A DNA stretch of 64,000 nt from JBCCTX01 sp964652565. Its GTDB lineage: Bacteria; Bacteroidota; Bacteroidia; J057. Every line of letters begins with the position of its first letter. Within the stretch, counting starts at the first letter, position 1. Made by a program: the position numbers and the translations under genes. This document shows positions 46,481-55,617 of the stretch, one piece after another. The notes beneath the pieces are model-generated. The model ran no database searches. It was not told the origin of the DNA and saw only the letters and a program-made list of their open reading frames with translations. The stretch covers positions 37,626 to 101,625 of the forward strand of contig CAZZEC010000001.1 of NCBI GenBank assembly GCA_964652565.1. The letters are read 5' to 3'.

Positions 46481-46510
46481 TTTGCGAATCGAATTATTTT
46501 ACTTCCTTTG
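46481..46510 (+). promoter_or_regulatory. Promoter of the branching enzyme gene
   Basis: TTTG at 46481-46484, 18 nt, then TTCCTTTG at 46503-46510, one mismatch to TAnnTTTG. Transcription would start near 46516, about 25 nt before the ATG at 46542. Confidence 0.5.
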
Positions 46511-46541
46511 TTAAATACAACAATGAAATAAAAACCTCTTC

Positions 46542-48554
46542 ATGGACTTAATTCCACAAAAGCTAAAGTTGGTCAAAGACGACCCCTGGTTAGAACCCTA
46601 TGAGCAGTATATAAATGATAGATATCTTCGTTATATCAAGACATTCTATTCCATTGAGGATGGATGGGGTAGTTTAGAGCAATTTTCACTGGCTTATCAA
46701 TACCTGGGTGTAAATTATGATCCTCAATCTGAGGGTTGGTGGTACAGAGAGTGGGCTCCAGCGGCTGAATTTTTGTCAATCACGGGAGATTTCAATGATT
46801 GGAATAGAGAATCACATCCTCTCCGTAAAGGAGAAAATGGGATATGGGAGATTTTTCTGCCTGATGGTGAATATGCAGAAAAATTTAAGCATGGTAGTTT
46901 TTTCAAGGTACATGTAAAGACGGTAGATGGAGCCATGGACCGTATACCTGCCTATGCCAAAGCTGTGTATCAGGATCCTGATACCTATGATTTTAAAGCA
47001 AGAGTCTGGAAACCAGAACAACCCTTTCAATGGACAGATCAGGCCTTCCATCCTTCAGGTTTACAAAACCCCATTATCTATGAAGCGCATACAGGCATGG
47101 CCCAGGAAAAAGAGGGGATAGGTACCTATAGAGAGTTTGCGGATAATATTTTACCCAGAATTCACGCACTGGGATATAATTGTATTCAGATGATGGCTAT
47201 TCAAGAGCATCCTTATTATGGATCTTTTGGGTACCATGTGTCAAATTTTTTTAGTCCTTCATCCAGATTTGGAACCCCAGAAGATTTAAAATATTTGATT
47301 AATAAGGCACATGAGATGGGGATTAGCATTATCATGGACATTGTTCATTCTCATGCTGTGAAAAATATAGCAGAAGGGTTAAATCAATTTGATGGATCAG
47401 ACAATCAATACTTCCATCCAGGTGGAAGAGGGTATCACACATCCTGGGATTCTAAGTTATTTAATTATGGTAAGAAAGAAGTGCTGCAGTTCTTACTATC
47501 CAATGTTGCCTATTGGCTCAGGGAGTTTCATATTGATGGATTTCGCTTCGACGGAGTCACTTCTATGATGTATTTACATCACGGGGACTTTATGACTTTT
47601 GATCATTATGACAAGTATTTCAAAGACGGGGTAGAATGGGATGCACTTATATATCTTCAGCTAGCAAATGAACTCACTCATAAATTGACCCCTCATGCTA
47701 TTACTATTGCTGAAGATATGAGTGGTATGCCTGGTTTGTGTAGAAAAATAATTGAAGGAGGTTTGGGATTTGATTTTCGTTTGGGAATGGGTATACCGGA
47801 CTATTGGATAAAAATCCTGAAGCACAAGAAAGATGAAGATTGGGATATCCATGAAATGTGGCATACTGTTACTAACAGACGATACAAAGAAGGGACTATT
47901 GCTTATACAGAGTCTCACGATCAAGCATTAGTGGGAGACAAGACTATTGCTTTTTGGCTCATGGATAAAGAAATGTATTGGCACATGAATATTGATGACC
48001 CTAGTCTGGTAATTGACCGGGGGATAGCCTTGCATAAGATGTTGCGTCTATTTACATGTGTTTTGGGGGGAGAAGGGTATTTAAATTTCATAGGAAATGA
48101 ATTTGGACATCCAGAGTGGGTGGATTTCCCAAGGGAAGGTAATGAGTGGAGTTACAAATATTCGCGTAGGCAATGGTCTTTAGTAGATAATACAAATTTA
48201 AAGTATCAGTTTTTAAATGAGTTTGATCGAGGTATGATCGAGCTTGTTAAAAAAAGTAAAGTATTATCTGCATTACCTGCGAGACAGGTAAATATGGATG
48301 CTGAAAATAAAGTGATTGTTGCTGAGAGAAATAATCTGATTTTTGTATTTAATTTTCATCCAGATAGATCAATTCCAGACTATCGATTTTGGGTGCCACA
48401 GCCAGGGGATTATCGTATTATATTCAATTCAGATGATGCCAAGTATGGAGGTCATGATCGCATAGATCAGTCTCTAACATACTCAACGTTAGAAGATGAC
48501 AAGCTGAGCATTTATCTAACACAGCGCACCGTGTTAGTAGTAGAAAAGATATAG
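46542..48554 (+). CDS. glgB: 1,4-alpha-glucan branching enzyme, eukaryote-like GH13 subtype
   Basis: 670 residues. It introduces alpha-1,6 branches in glycogen. An N-terminal helix plus CBM48 (YREWAPAAEFLSITGDFNDW) precedes the GH13 barrel. The nucleophile is Asp337 in GFRFDGV, the acid/base Glu391 in AEDMSG, and the third acid lies in TESHDQ. A C-terminal beta-domain ends the chain. The short N-terminus (PWLEPYEQYINDRY) and the segment NFIGNEFGHPEWVDFPREGN are those of the animal/plant-type enzymes rather than the long E. coli type. It is transcribed alone, with its own promoter and a strong terminator. Partner synthases lie 9 kb downstream. Confidence 0.94.
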   Translation: MDLIPQKLKLVKDDPWLEPYEQYINDRYLRYIKTFYSIEDGWGSLEQFSLAYQYLGVNYDPQSEGWWYREWAPAAEFLSITGDFNDWNRESHPLRKGENGIWEIFLPDGEYAEKFKHGSFFKVHVKTVDGAMDRIPAYAKAVYQDPDTYDFKARVWKPEQPFQWTDQAFHPSGLQNPIIYEAHTGMAQEKEGIGTYREFADNILPRIHALGYNCIQMMAIQEHPYYGSFGYHVSNFFSPSSRFGTPEDLKYLINKAHEMGISIIMDIVHSHAVKNIAEGLNQFDGSDNQYFHPGGRGYHTSWDSKLFNYGKKEVLQFLLSNVAYWLREFHIDGFRFDGVTSMMYLHHGDFMTFDHYDKYFKDGVEWDALIYLQLANELTHKLTPHAITIAEDMSGMPGLCRKIIEGGLGFDFRLGMGIPDYWIKILKHKKDEDWDIHEMWHTVTNRRYKEGTIAYTESHDQALVGDKTIAFWLMDKEMYWHMNIDDPSLVIDRGIALHKMLRLFTCVLGGEGYLNFIGNEFGHPEWVDFPREGNEWSYKYSRRQWSLVDNTNLKYQFLNEFDRGMIELVKKSKVLSALPARQVNMDAENKVIVAERNNLIFVFNFHPDRSIPDYRFWVPQPGDYRIIFNSDDAKYGGHDRIDQSLTYSTLEDDKLSIYLTQRTVLVVEKI

Positions 48555-48583
48555 TACAACAAGAATTTTAGTTAAAAAAATAA

Positions 48584-48614
48584 AATAAGGTTACCCGGAT
48601 GAGGTAACCTTATT
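48584..48614. terminator. Strong bidirectional terminator between glgB and the PUR-protein gene
   Basis: AATAAGGTTACC (48584-48595) and GGTAACCTTATT (48603-48614) form a perfect 12-bp stem with a 7-nt loop. It lies 29 bp after the glgB stop and 43 bp after the convergent gene's stop. A/T-rich flanks on both sides fit a shared terminator. Confidence 0.75.
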
Positions 48615-48657
48615 CATTTCTAATTCGATGTAAGTAGATATGTATCTAGAAGAAAAA

Positions 48658-49032
48658 TTATTCGTCCCATGTAGTTGATAATTCTTCAGTTTCCATCTCA
48701 AAACTCATGTTATCTCCCTCGAAAGTATCATCAGACGAACCATTTTCAGAAAACCGTTCTGCATTCCTACGATCAAATTCTTCATAATCGTAGTCAGGCA
48801 TCAACTCAGTTTTTACGTGGTCAATAGTTTGAGTGAGTGTGTTGAGGAATTTGTTGAAATCTTCTTTGTACAAAAAGATTTTGTGCTTGTCATAACCTCT
48901 TCCGTTGTACTTTCTTTTACTTTCGGTGATTGTAATGTAGTAATCATTAGACCTAGTAGACCTTACATCGAAAAAGTAGGTTCTTTTACCAGCTCTGATT
49001 TTTTCTGAATACACTTCTTCTCTCCCTTGCAT
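48658..49032 (-). CDS. PUR-family DNA/RNA-binding protein (DUF3276)
   Basis: 124 residues. The single PUR-like repeat (VYSEKIRAGKRTYFFDVR, DYYITITESKRKY, HKIFLYKEDFNKFLNTL) is characteristic of the small Bacteroidota DUF3276 proteins, related to Borrelia BpuR and eukaryotic Pur-alpha. Such proteins bind single-stranded nucleic acids. The C-terminal third is acidic and probably disordered. A stand-alone gene, sharing a terminator with glgB. Confidence 0.93.
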   Translation of the reverse strand: MQGREEVYSEKIRAGKRTYFFDVRSTRSNDYYITITESKRKYNGRGYDKHKIFLYKEDFNKFLNTLTQTIDHVKTELMPDYDYEEFDRRNAERFSENGSSDDTFEGDNMSFEMETEELSTTWDE

Positions 49033-49154
49033 AACTTCTTATTTAGGTGCAAAAATCTGTAAAAGGTTTGTTAACCGTGTTTAACCTTGCCAAAAATATG
49101 AATTTATACCTATCCTCACAATAACAATTTCATAGAAATCGGAATTTTTCGCTA

Positions 49155-50195
49155 TCAAGGGTTTTCGGGAAGGTAAATTCCGGCTTCTTCTAACTGTCTT
49201 TGAGCTGCTTCTCGCTGTTGTTGTTGAGATCTACGGGTAATTTTATTATTGTATTGCGTTGCTATATTTATATCTCTTTTCCATTCATAGTATCCCCCGG
49301 CGCGATAAAAGTTTAACGCATCATAAGAACCATCTGGACCTAAATTCCATCCACCTATTCGTCTTCCTTGTGTCGGAGGGGCTAAATGATCAAAAACAAT
49401 CATTTTTTTCTTAAAAAGGTTAAATGGTCCGTTTTTGACATACCCATAGTTGAGATTAAATGGAGCGTTGTCAGAATAACGGAATACTGCACGAAACTTG
49501 GGGACCGCATCGAAATAGAAAATATCTGCACCAAAATATACTTTGTCCTTCACATTGGGATCAAGCGTTAGAATGTCTACAAATTTGATATTGCTTGATT
49601 GATCAAAGCCATTCCATCCAAACAACACATAGGCATTTTGTTTGACTTTTGTCCCATTTTCAGGATCTGTAAATTTTATCGTTTGAGAAGTGAATTTTTG
49701 CGCAAAACGTGGAGGATAATAAATTCCTCCTAACCAATTATTTGAAGTCAAGATCTGATTTTCTACATCTGTAGGGATGCTTTGCATTTCTATAAGGGGT
49801 ATAACTACCCATTCTATAGAACCATTGGATTGTCTCCATTTTCTTTGAATGAGTCCAAAGTAGTAATGATAAGTTTCTGGAACCCTATTACCAGAGGGCC
49901 TGTCAATTATCTGCCAGGTAAAGATTCTGAAAGATTGATCTTCTGCAGTAATATGTGACACACGTGTAAGTGAATCAAATGGATATTTGAAACTGTTGCC
50001 TTGTTTCAAGATTTGGATGAGTGATTTAGTAAATGCTTTATTTACATTCAGTTTTTCATCCAATGATGCTTCTGAGATAAAAACTTCGGCTTGTCTGGAA
50101 AGCGCTTTTTCTTTTTCCACAAGTGTTTGACCCCATAATGGAGATAAGTAACCAGCACTTGCAAACCATATCATAATTGTGAGAAAACTCCGCAT
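49155..50195 (-). CDS. Secreted protein of unknown function
   Basis: 346 residues with a signal peptide (hydrophobic 4-20, ending PLWGQ). A helical segment comes first (about 25-70), then a beta-rich domain (YHYYFGLIQRKWRQ, NAYVLFGWNGFDQ, PKFRAVFRYSDNAPFNLNYG). The charged tail is rich in Gln and Arg (TRRSQQQQREAAQRQLEEAG). I cannot name the family, although similar proteins seem to be widespread in Bacteroidota. A stand-alone gene, divergent from the nucleoside transporter. Confidence 0.75.
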   Translation of the reverse strand: MRSFLTIMIWFASAGYLSPLWGQTLVEKEKALSRQAEVFISEASLDEKLNVNKAFTKSLIQILKQGNSFKYPFDSLTRVSHITAEDQSFRIFTWQIIDRPSGNRVPETYHYYFGLIQRKWRQSNGSIEWVVIPLIEMQSIPTDVENQILTSNNWLGGIYYPPRFAQKFTSQTIKFTDPENGTKVKQNAYVLFGWNGFDQSSNIKFVDILTLDPNVKDKVYFGADIFYFDAVPKFRAVFRYSDNAPFNLNYGYVKNGPFNLFKKKMIVFDHLAPPTQGRRIGGWNLGPDGSYDALNFYRAGGYYEWKRDINIATQYNNKITRRSQQQQREAAQRQLEEAGIYLPENP

Positions 50196-50294
50196 ATTAA
50201 ATGCCTTTGATAGTGAAATTGATACCTAATGTATACATCTTAACTCTTAAAATAACAATTGTGCCAAAGACGTTTAATGAAGGATGTAAAAAAG

Positions 50295-50327
50295 ATTGCC
50301 TACAGATGTAAATATATACTTGCTTTG
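50295..50327 (+). promoter_or_regulatory. Possible promoter of the nucleoside transporter gene
   Basis: ATTG (50295-50298), 21 nt, TTGCTTTG (50320-50327), one mismatch to each consensus box. The leader would be about 60 nt. Confidence 0.35.
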
Positions 50328-50393
50328 CATATTTTTAGGGTGCTTTTTCATACTTATTATTCTTCTGTTGTTAGCAAGATCACCTAATTTTAT

Positions 50394-51707
50394 ATGATTG
50401 ATGTTTTATTTGACCTCATGCGTGGCCTGTTGGGTATATTTGTACTTATCCTCATATGTTATTTATTAAGTGTAGATAGGGAAAGGATAGATTGGAAATT
50501 GGTATTTACAGGTATAGGACTACAATTTATACTGGGTATATTAGTACTTAAAGTTCCATTTATCAAACCCGTTTTTGATACCATCAGTGGATTTTTTGTC
50601 AAGCTTTTAGAGATCGCCGAAGAAGGTACTAAATTTATATTAGGAGAAAAACTACTTGATCCCAACACGTTTGAATATGTATTTGCTTTTAAGGTATTAC
50701 CCACAGTCATATTTTTTTCTGCGCTTACTTCATTGCTGTATTATTTAGGAATTCTTCAACGCATTGTGTTTGGATTTGCCTGGATCATGTCGCGTACAAT
50801 GAGATTATCCGGAGCAGAAAGTTTAGCTGCTGCCGGTAATATATTTGTAGGACAAACGGAAGCACCTTTGCTCATAAAACCTTATTTGACAAAGATGACG
50901 GATTCTGAGATTATGTGTTTGATGGTAGGTGGGTTTGCCACTATCGCAGGAGGAGTCTTTGCAGCATATGTAGGGTATCTTGGTGGAACAGACTCATTGA
51001 AACAACAATATTTTGCTACTCATCTTCTTACTGCATCTATTTTATCTGCTCCTGCGGCTATCGTTGCTGCTAAAATGTTATTTCCAGAGACACAAACCAT
51101 TAACGAAAAGCTTGAGGTTCCAAAAGCGAAGATCGGCGTCAATGCATTGGATGCTATCGCTAATGGTACAATCGAAGGGACGAAACTTGCCATCAATGTA
51201 GGGGTGATGTTGCTCGTTTTTATTGCTATGATCAGTCTTGTCAACTATATTTTGAAGGATTTTATTGGAGGCTTGGGTAATAATTGGGGCAACAATTTGA
51301 TCCAGGATGTAAGTGGTGGCAAATATGATGGGTTTACACTTCAATATATTTTTGGGGTAGTGTTTGCACCTGTTGCATGGGTGTTGGGGGTACCAGGAGA
51401 TGATATATTGGTAGTAGGTCAACTTTTAGGGGAGAAAACCATTATTAATGAATTCGTGGCATATGTTTCCTTAGGAAAAGTGAAAACTGACGGAACGATT
51501 ATACATGAAAAATCAATAATCATCGCTACTTATGCACTATGTGGATTTGCCAATTTACCATCTATTGGCATACAGATTGGAGGGATCGGAGCATTAGCCC
51601 CCGATTTGCGACCCAAATTAGCCAGGTTAAGTATACGTGCGCTGATTGGAGGAACAATTGCTGCATTTTTTACCGCAACGATAGCAGGGATTATTTATCA
51701 ATGGTGA
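50394..51707 (+). CDS. Concentrative nucleoside transporter (CNT/NupC family)
   Basis: 437 residues with about ten membrane segments. Family hallmarks are visible: GQTEAPLLIKPYL (inner hairpin), GGFATIAGGVFAAYV, and near the end CGFANLPSIGIQIGGIGAL. CNT proteins import nucleosides with Na+ or H+. The presence of a deoxynucleoside kinase in the window (8 kb away) fits nucleoside salvage but the genes are not linked. No clear terminator follows, only a weak GCC/GGC hairpin near 51760-51790. Confidence 0.93.
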   Translation: MIDVLFDLMRGLLGIFVLILICYLLSVDRERIDWKLVFTGIGLQFILGILVLKVPFIKPVFDTISGFFVKLLEIAEEGTKFILGEKLLDPNTFEYVFAFKVLPTVIFFSALTSLLYYLGILQRIVFGFAWIMSRTMRLSGAESLAAAGNIFVGQTEAPLLIKPYLTKMTDSEIMCLMVGGFATIAGGVFAAYVGYLGGTDSLKQQYFATHLLTASILSAPAAIVAAKMLFPETQTINEKLEVPKAKIGVNALDAIANGTIEGTKLAINVGVMLLVFIAMISLVNYILKDFIGGLGNNWGNNLIQDVSGGKYDGFTLQYIFGVVFAPVAWVLGVPGDDILVVGQLLGEKTIINEFVAYVSLGKVKTDGTIIHEKSIIIATYALCGFANLPSIGIQIGGIGALAPDLRPKLARLSIRALIGGTIAAFFTATIAGIIYQW

Positions 51708-52113
51708 CTATCTATCTATCGAAAAATGTAAATGTCATGTTCTATTTTTCAGCCCAATATATATTCAGGCGATGAGCCCATGATAGGCTGCTTTTCAGTA
51801 ACATCTCAACATAAATTTGGAATATCATAGGACATTATTATGTTGTTAGATATATGCGAAATAAGCTAGATAAATACTTATTTCCGAAGTAATATTTTCT
51901 AAGGAAACGAACTCTATAGTGATGTAATTAGTTAAAATTGTACAAGTACTTCGTTCCCAGTTAGATTATTTCAAGATTTAATTCAATTTAGATATATTTT
52001 CTCATGATAGAAAAGTATACATATAGTTGGAAATTTTTGCATTTTCAATCTTAGGTGTATCTTTGTCGATGGAACTATTGAGTGATATAGCAATACGTTA
52101 AGTCCTGTAACTT
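51708..52113. other. 406-bp intergenic region with the desaturase promoter
   Basis: No gene is visible. The first 80 bp contain weak G/C hairpin sequence (AGCC/GGCT near 51774-51788) that might end the transporter transcript. The middle is plain AT-rich sequence. The promoter of the desaturase gene lies at 52036-52065. Confidence 0.5.
52036..52065 (+). promoter_or_regulatory. Promoter of the fatty acid desaturase gene
   Basis: TTTG (52036-52039), 18 nt, TATCTTTG (52058-52065) match both Bacteroidota boxes exactly. The transcript would start near 52071, about 42 nt before the ATG at 52114. Confidence 0.7.
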
Positions 52114-53247
52114 ATGTTAGCAAAAACTACTAATGAAAAGAAGGTACGTTTCAAAAGTACCCCTGAAAAGGATAATTTTGCCAAAGAACTGCGCATGCGC
52201 GTCGCGCAGTACTTTAAAGAAAACGGTATATCGAAATATGGTAATACCGAGATGTATGTGAAGACAATTGTGGCGATTGTCTCTTGGATAGGAGTTTACA
52301 CACTCATCATGTCCAATATCTTAAGTCCCCTGGGACTCATATTGGCATTTACCCTGCTGGGGTATGTCAACATATTCATTGCATTTAATATAGGTCATGA
52401 TGCCTGCCACAATGCGTATTCTTCAAAGATGTGGGTGAATAAGATGATGTCTTATTCCATGAATTTTATAGGTGGTAATTCCTATTTATTTAGACAGATG
52501 CACAATGTGCATCATATGTATGTCAACATTCATGGAACAGATGTTACCCTGGAGACTCATGGATTATTCAGGTTTACTCCTGAAGAGCCATATAAGCCTA
52601 TACATAGATTTCAGCATATCTACACCCCCATTCTTTACTCCTTAGCTGCAGTTCATTGGGCGGTAGTGAAAGACTTCAAGTGGTTTTTTGGAGAGTCTCA
52701 CATTGGCAACAATAAAAATGTTAAACACCCAGTGAGTGAGTATTTAAGTTTATTTATTACCAAATCAGTCTATTTCTCATTACACCTCATCCTGCCACTA
52801 ATTTTCCTAAAATATGCCTGGTGGCTCATTATATTGGGATTTCTATCTACTCATATACTGCCGGGATTAACATTTGCCTTGATCTTTCAAGTAACTCATG
52901 TTTACGAAGGGACTCATTATCCTGTACCCGATGAAGAGGGAAATATCGAGAACAATTATGCCATACACGTTTTGGAAACGACAGCAGATTTTTCGAGACA
53001 GAGTCGAATTGGTAGTTGGTTAATGGGAGGAATTAATATACATGTCATTCATCATATCATGCCAGGTGTATGTCATGTGCATTATCCTGCACTCACGAAA
53101 ATATTGATAGAAGTAGCTGAGAAGCATGGTATTGAGTACAAAGAAAATAAAACATTTGCACAAGCGCTTGTGAAGCATCTTAGAATGCTCAAGCTGTTGA
53201 GTAAGCCCGATGCAGATGTGCCGCAGTATCGTGTGGCTACTTCGTAA
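52114..53247 (+). CDS. Membrane fatty acid desaturase (front-end / linoleoyl-CoA type)
   Basis: 377 residues. Three histidine boxes are seen: HDACH at 95-99, HNVHH at 130-134 and HVIHH at 310-314. They bind the di-iron center that desaturates an acyl chain. Hydrophobic segments at about 53-90 and 210-250 anchor it in the inner membrane. No cytochrome b5 domain is fused. The layout is that of the delta-6-like desaturases of many Bacteroidota. Position specificity is not readable. It has its own promoter and an intrinsic terminator. Confidence 0.93.
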   Translation: MLAKTTNEKKVRFKSTPEKDNFAKELRMRVAQYFKENGISKYGNTEMYVKTIVAIVSWIGVYTLIMSNILSPLGLILAFTLLGYVNIFIAFNIGHDACHNAYSSKMWVNKMMSYSMNFIGGNSYLFRQMHNVHHMYVNIHGTDVTLETHGLFRFTPEEPYKPIHRFQHIYTPILYSLAAVHWAVVKDFKWFFGESHIGNNKNVKHPVSEYLSLFITKSVYFSLHLILPLIFLKYAWWLIILGFLSTHILPGLTFALIFQVTHVYEGTHYPVPDEEGNIENNYAIHVLETTADFSRQSRIGSWLMGGINIHVIHHIMPGVCHVHYPALTKILIEVAEKHGIEYKENKTFAQALVKHLRMLKLLSKPDADVPQYRVATS

Positions 53248-53275
53248 CTTAATATGATGGTATATGAATTAATAT

Positions 53276-53303
53276 GAGGTAGTTTTAGGACTACCTCTTT
53301 TTG
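53276..53303 (+). terminator. Intrinsic terminator after the desaturase gene
   Basis: GAGGTAGT (53276-53283) and ACTACCTC (53290-53297) form a perfect 8-bp stem with a 6-nt loop, followed by TTTTTGTTTATTTT. It ends 26 bp before the next gene. Confidence 0.8.
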
Positions 53304-53328
53304 TTTATTTTCGTAAAAAGCAAGTACT

Positions 53329-53820
53329 ATGACTTCGATTATCCATATAGGCGTATATCTTTCTTTGTTGCTCAATGGCTTACACCCCTTTTATGTAAGT
53401 GTTTGTCAAATTGATCACAATCCACAGAATGAGACTCTTGAAATAACACTGAAGGTGTTTACAGATGATCTTGAAAAAACATTGGAGGAGAGAGTAAATC
53501 AAAGTCTGTTTTTAGGTACAGATCGCGAACTTGCCTTTTCTGATTCCTTGATAGACGTATATTTTACTGAAAAATTGAATTTATCGGTCAATGATGCTCC
53601 TGTTACTCACAATTATCTGGGAAAAGAAGTAGAGATGCAAGTTACATGGTGCTATATAGAAGTGAAAGGTATTTCCTCAGTTAACCATATACAAGTAGTC
53701 AATACAATTTTTCTTGAAATGTATGATACTCAAACTAATCTGGTTAATATAAGGGTAGGTAAAGAGAAAAAGAGCATGTTGCTTAACCAAGGAAAGAAAC
53801 AGGATGTTGTGGATTTTTAA
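53329..53820 (+). CDS. DUF6702-like small exported protein
   Basis: 163 residues with a short hydrophobic N-terminus ending LNGLHPFYVSVCQI. The HPFYVS start of the mature part, followed by LEITLKVFTDDLEKTL and later MQVTWCYIEV, is the pattern of the Bacteroidota family DUF6702, whose role is unknown. Its 3' end overlaps the start of the T9SS plug gene by 17 bp, so translation of the two is likely coupled. Confidence 0.75.
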   Translation: MTSIIHIGVYLSLLLNGLHPFYVSVCQIDHNPQNETLEITLKVFTDDLEKTLEERVNQSLFLGTDRELAFSDSLIDVYFTEKLNLSVNDAPVTHNYLGKEVEMQVTWCYIEVKGISSVNHIQVVNTIFLEMYDTQTNLVNIRVGKEKKSMLLNQGKKQDVVDF

Positions 53821-55117
53821 TTTTGTGTGGTTGTTCTTGTGGACAGATACTCATTTGATAGGCTATATCCAGGAGCCACAAGTAGCATTTGATGCAAAGG
53901 TGATAGACCGCGATGTGGACTGGGTCTATGACAATAGGGTTTATGATGAATACATATACACAGTACAATTTTACAAAGCTCCATATGTAAATGCATATCC
54001 TGTACTATATATGGATCAGACAATACCCATCAAACTGGAATTTGATGAATTGATGGGAGTGGACGAGCGTGCTTCAGACCTATTGGTAGATATCATTAGT
54101 TGTGATGTGAACTGGGAACCTTCTAATGTTCTTCCCATAGAGTTTTACGAAGGATTTACACAGGATCGAATTCTGGACTTCCAACGTTCCCGCAACACAA
54201 AAGTACCCTACATGCATTACCAGTATACTTTTCCACAGCAAGGGGAATTTTTTAAAAAAAGTGGGAATTATTTACTCAAAGTTTATAGGGATAATGCCAA
54301 AGAGGAAGTAATTATTACTCGAAGATTTGTAGTTGTTGAGCCAAGAGTAGGTATAAATCTGAGGTACTTATTAAACCAAGAACCTCAGAGAATGGAATTG
54401 ACCAGACTGGGTTTTGTGGTGAATGTTGAGAAGTTGCAAGTAAGAACTCCACAAAGAGACCTTAACGTAAGGATACTTCAGAATTTTCGTTGGGACAATG
54501 CAGTAAGGCTAGATCAACCTATATTTATAGACCCTACTAAATTTGAATACAATATTGATCTGATTGATCAATTTCCAGGAGGAAATGAATTTCGGTTTCA
54601 CGATATCATATCACTTCGTTTGTACTCAAATTCTGTTCGTGAGATCTTTGAAAGGGATGAAGTATTTGATGTGGTGCTCAAAACTGATCGTCCCAGGTCC
54701 AGGAATGTGTATAATCCTGTACAGGATCTGAATGGAGGATATTATATTGATGTGATGGATTTCCCTCAGCCAGAAGTCCATGCTGACTACGTATATAATT
54801 TTTTTAGTCTTGAGATGCCAAAATTAGAAAAAGGGAGTGTGTATGTGTTTGGTGCACTAACGGGTTGGAATACGTATGATCATTTCAAAATGAATTATAA
54901 CGATGCTCGCAATATATATGAGGCAGAGATATTACTCAAACAAGGATTTTATGATTACCAATACGTTATTCTCCGCGATGGGGAGGTTGATGATGCGAGT
55001 CTGGAGGGAAAGCACAGAGATACGGAAAATTTTTACTCTATTTTAGTATATTTTCGGGGGCCAATGGACCGCAACGATAGACTCGTGGGTTTTCGCGCGG
55101 TAAATTATATAGATTAA
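53804..55117 (+). CDS. Type IX secretion system plug protein (DUF5103 family)
   Basis: 437 residues. Residues ~25-140 form a beta domain (YEYIYTVQFYKAPYVNAYPV), then QFSRSRN-like and YMHYQYTFPQ segments, and the chain ends with a beta domain (YVFGALTGWNTYDHFKMNY). This matches the DUF5103 family, one member of which plugs the SprA translocon of the T9SS in the Flavobacterium structure. The N-terminus (LWIFNFVWLFLW) is a short hydrophobic export signal. It overlaps the DUF6702 gene by 17 bp and precedes the fRMsr gene by 11 bp. Confidence 0.85.
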   Translation: MLWIFNFVWLFLWTDTHLIGYIQEPQVAFDAKVIDRDVDWVYDNRVYDEYIYTVQFYKAPYVNAYPVLYMDQTIPIKLEFDELMGVDERASDLLVDIISCDVNWEPSNVLPIEFYEGFTQDRILDFQRSRNTKVPYMHYQYTFPQQGEFFKKSGNYLLKVYRDNAKEEVIITRRFVVVEPRVGINLRYLLNQEPQRMELTRLGFVVNVEKLQVRTPQRDLNVRILQNFRWDNAVRLDQPIFIDPTKFEYNIDLIDQFPGGNEFRFHDIISLRLYSNSVREIFERDEVFDVVLKTDRPRSRNVYNPVQDLNGGYYIDVMDFPQPEVHADYVYNFFSLEMPKLEKGSVYVFGALTGWNTYDHFKMNYNDARNIYEAEILLKQGFYDYQYVILRDGEVDDASLEGKHRDTENFYSILVYFRGPMDRNDRLVGFRAVNYID

Positions 55118-55128
55118 TTTGACTAATC

Positions 55129-55617
55129 ATGGCTGAAGAACTACATCTTACACCAGGTATATCCAAACAAGAGAGATATCGAGAATTGCTTCCTCAAATA
55201 AAGTCAGTAGTGGAGGCTGAGTCAGATCTCATTGCCAATCTAGCAAATGTGAGCGCTATGTTGAAGGAAGCTTTTTCATTCTTATGGGTTGGGTTTTACC
55301 GAGTAGAAGGAAATGAGCTCATTCTGGGTCCTTTTCAGGGACCTCTTGCCTGTACCCGTATTCAAATGGGTAAAGGGGTGTGTGGTAAGGCTGCCTCAAC
55401 AAAGGAAACAATTATTGTACCCGATGTACATGCATTCCCTGGACATATTGCTTGCAGTAGCGAATCAAAATCTGAAATTGTCGTTCCGTTGGTCGTTGAT
55501 AGTCTAACTAAGCTTGTTTTAGATGTAGATAGTGATAGGTTTGATGAATTTTCTTCCATCGACCATACGGAACTGACTCATATTATTGAAATTATAGGAC
55601 GTCAACACTATTCTTGA
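55129..55617 (+). CDS. Free methionine-(R)-sulfoxide reductase (GAF domain)
   Basis: 162 residues, a single GAF domain. The three cysteines of the fRMsr family are present: Cys75, Cys85 and Cys109 in PLACTRIQMGKGVCGKA and HIACSSES. It reduces free Met-R-sulfoxide with thioredoxin, in the cytoplasm. It begins 11 bp after the T9SS plug gene and probably shares its transcript. Its last 26 bp overlap the end of the convergent glycosyltransferase gene. Confidence 0.92.
   Translation: MAEELHLTPGISKQERYRELLPQIKSVVEAESDLIANLANVSAMLKEAFSFLWVGFYRVEGNELILGPFQGPLACTRIQMGKGVCGKAASTKETIIVPDVHAFPGHIACSSESKSEIVVPLVVDSLTKLVLDVDSDRFDEFSSIDHTELTHIIEIIGRQHYS

Noticed and set aside
51751..51795. Terminator of the nucleoside transporter gene
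   Set aside because: The pairing GCC/GGC is short, with several competing foldings and only a CTTTT tail. It was mentioned in the gap entry but not listed as a feature.
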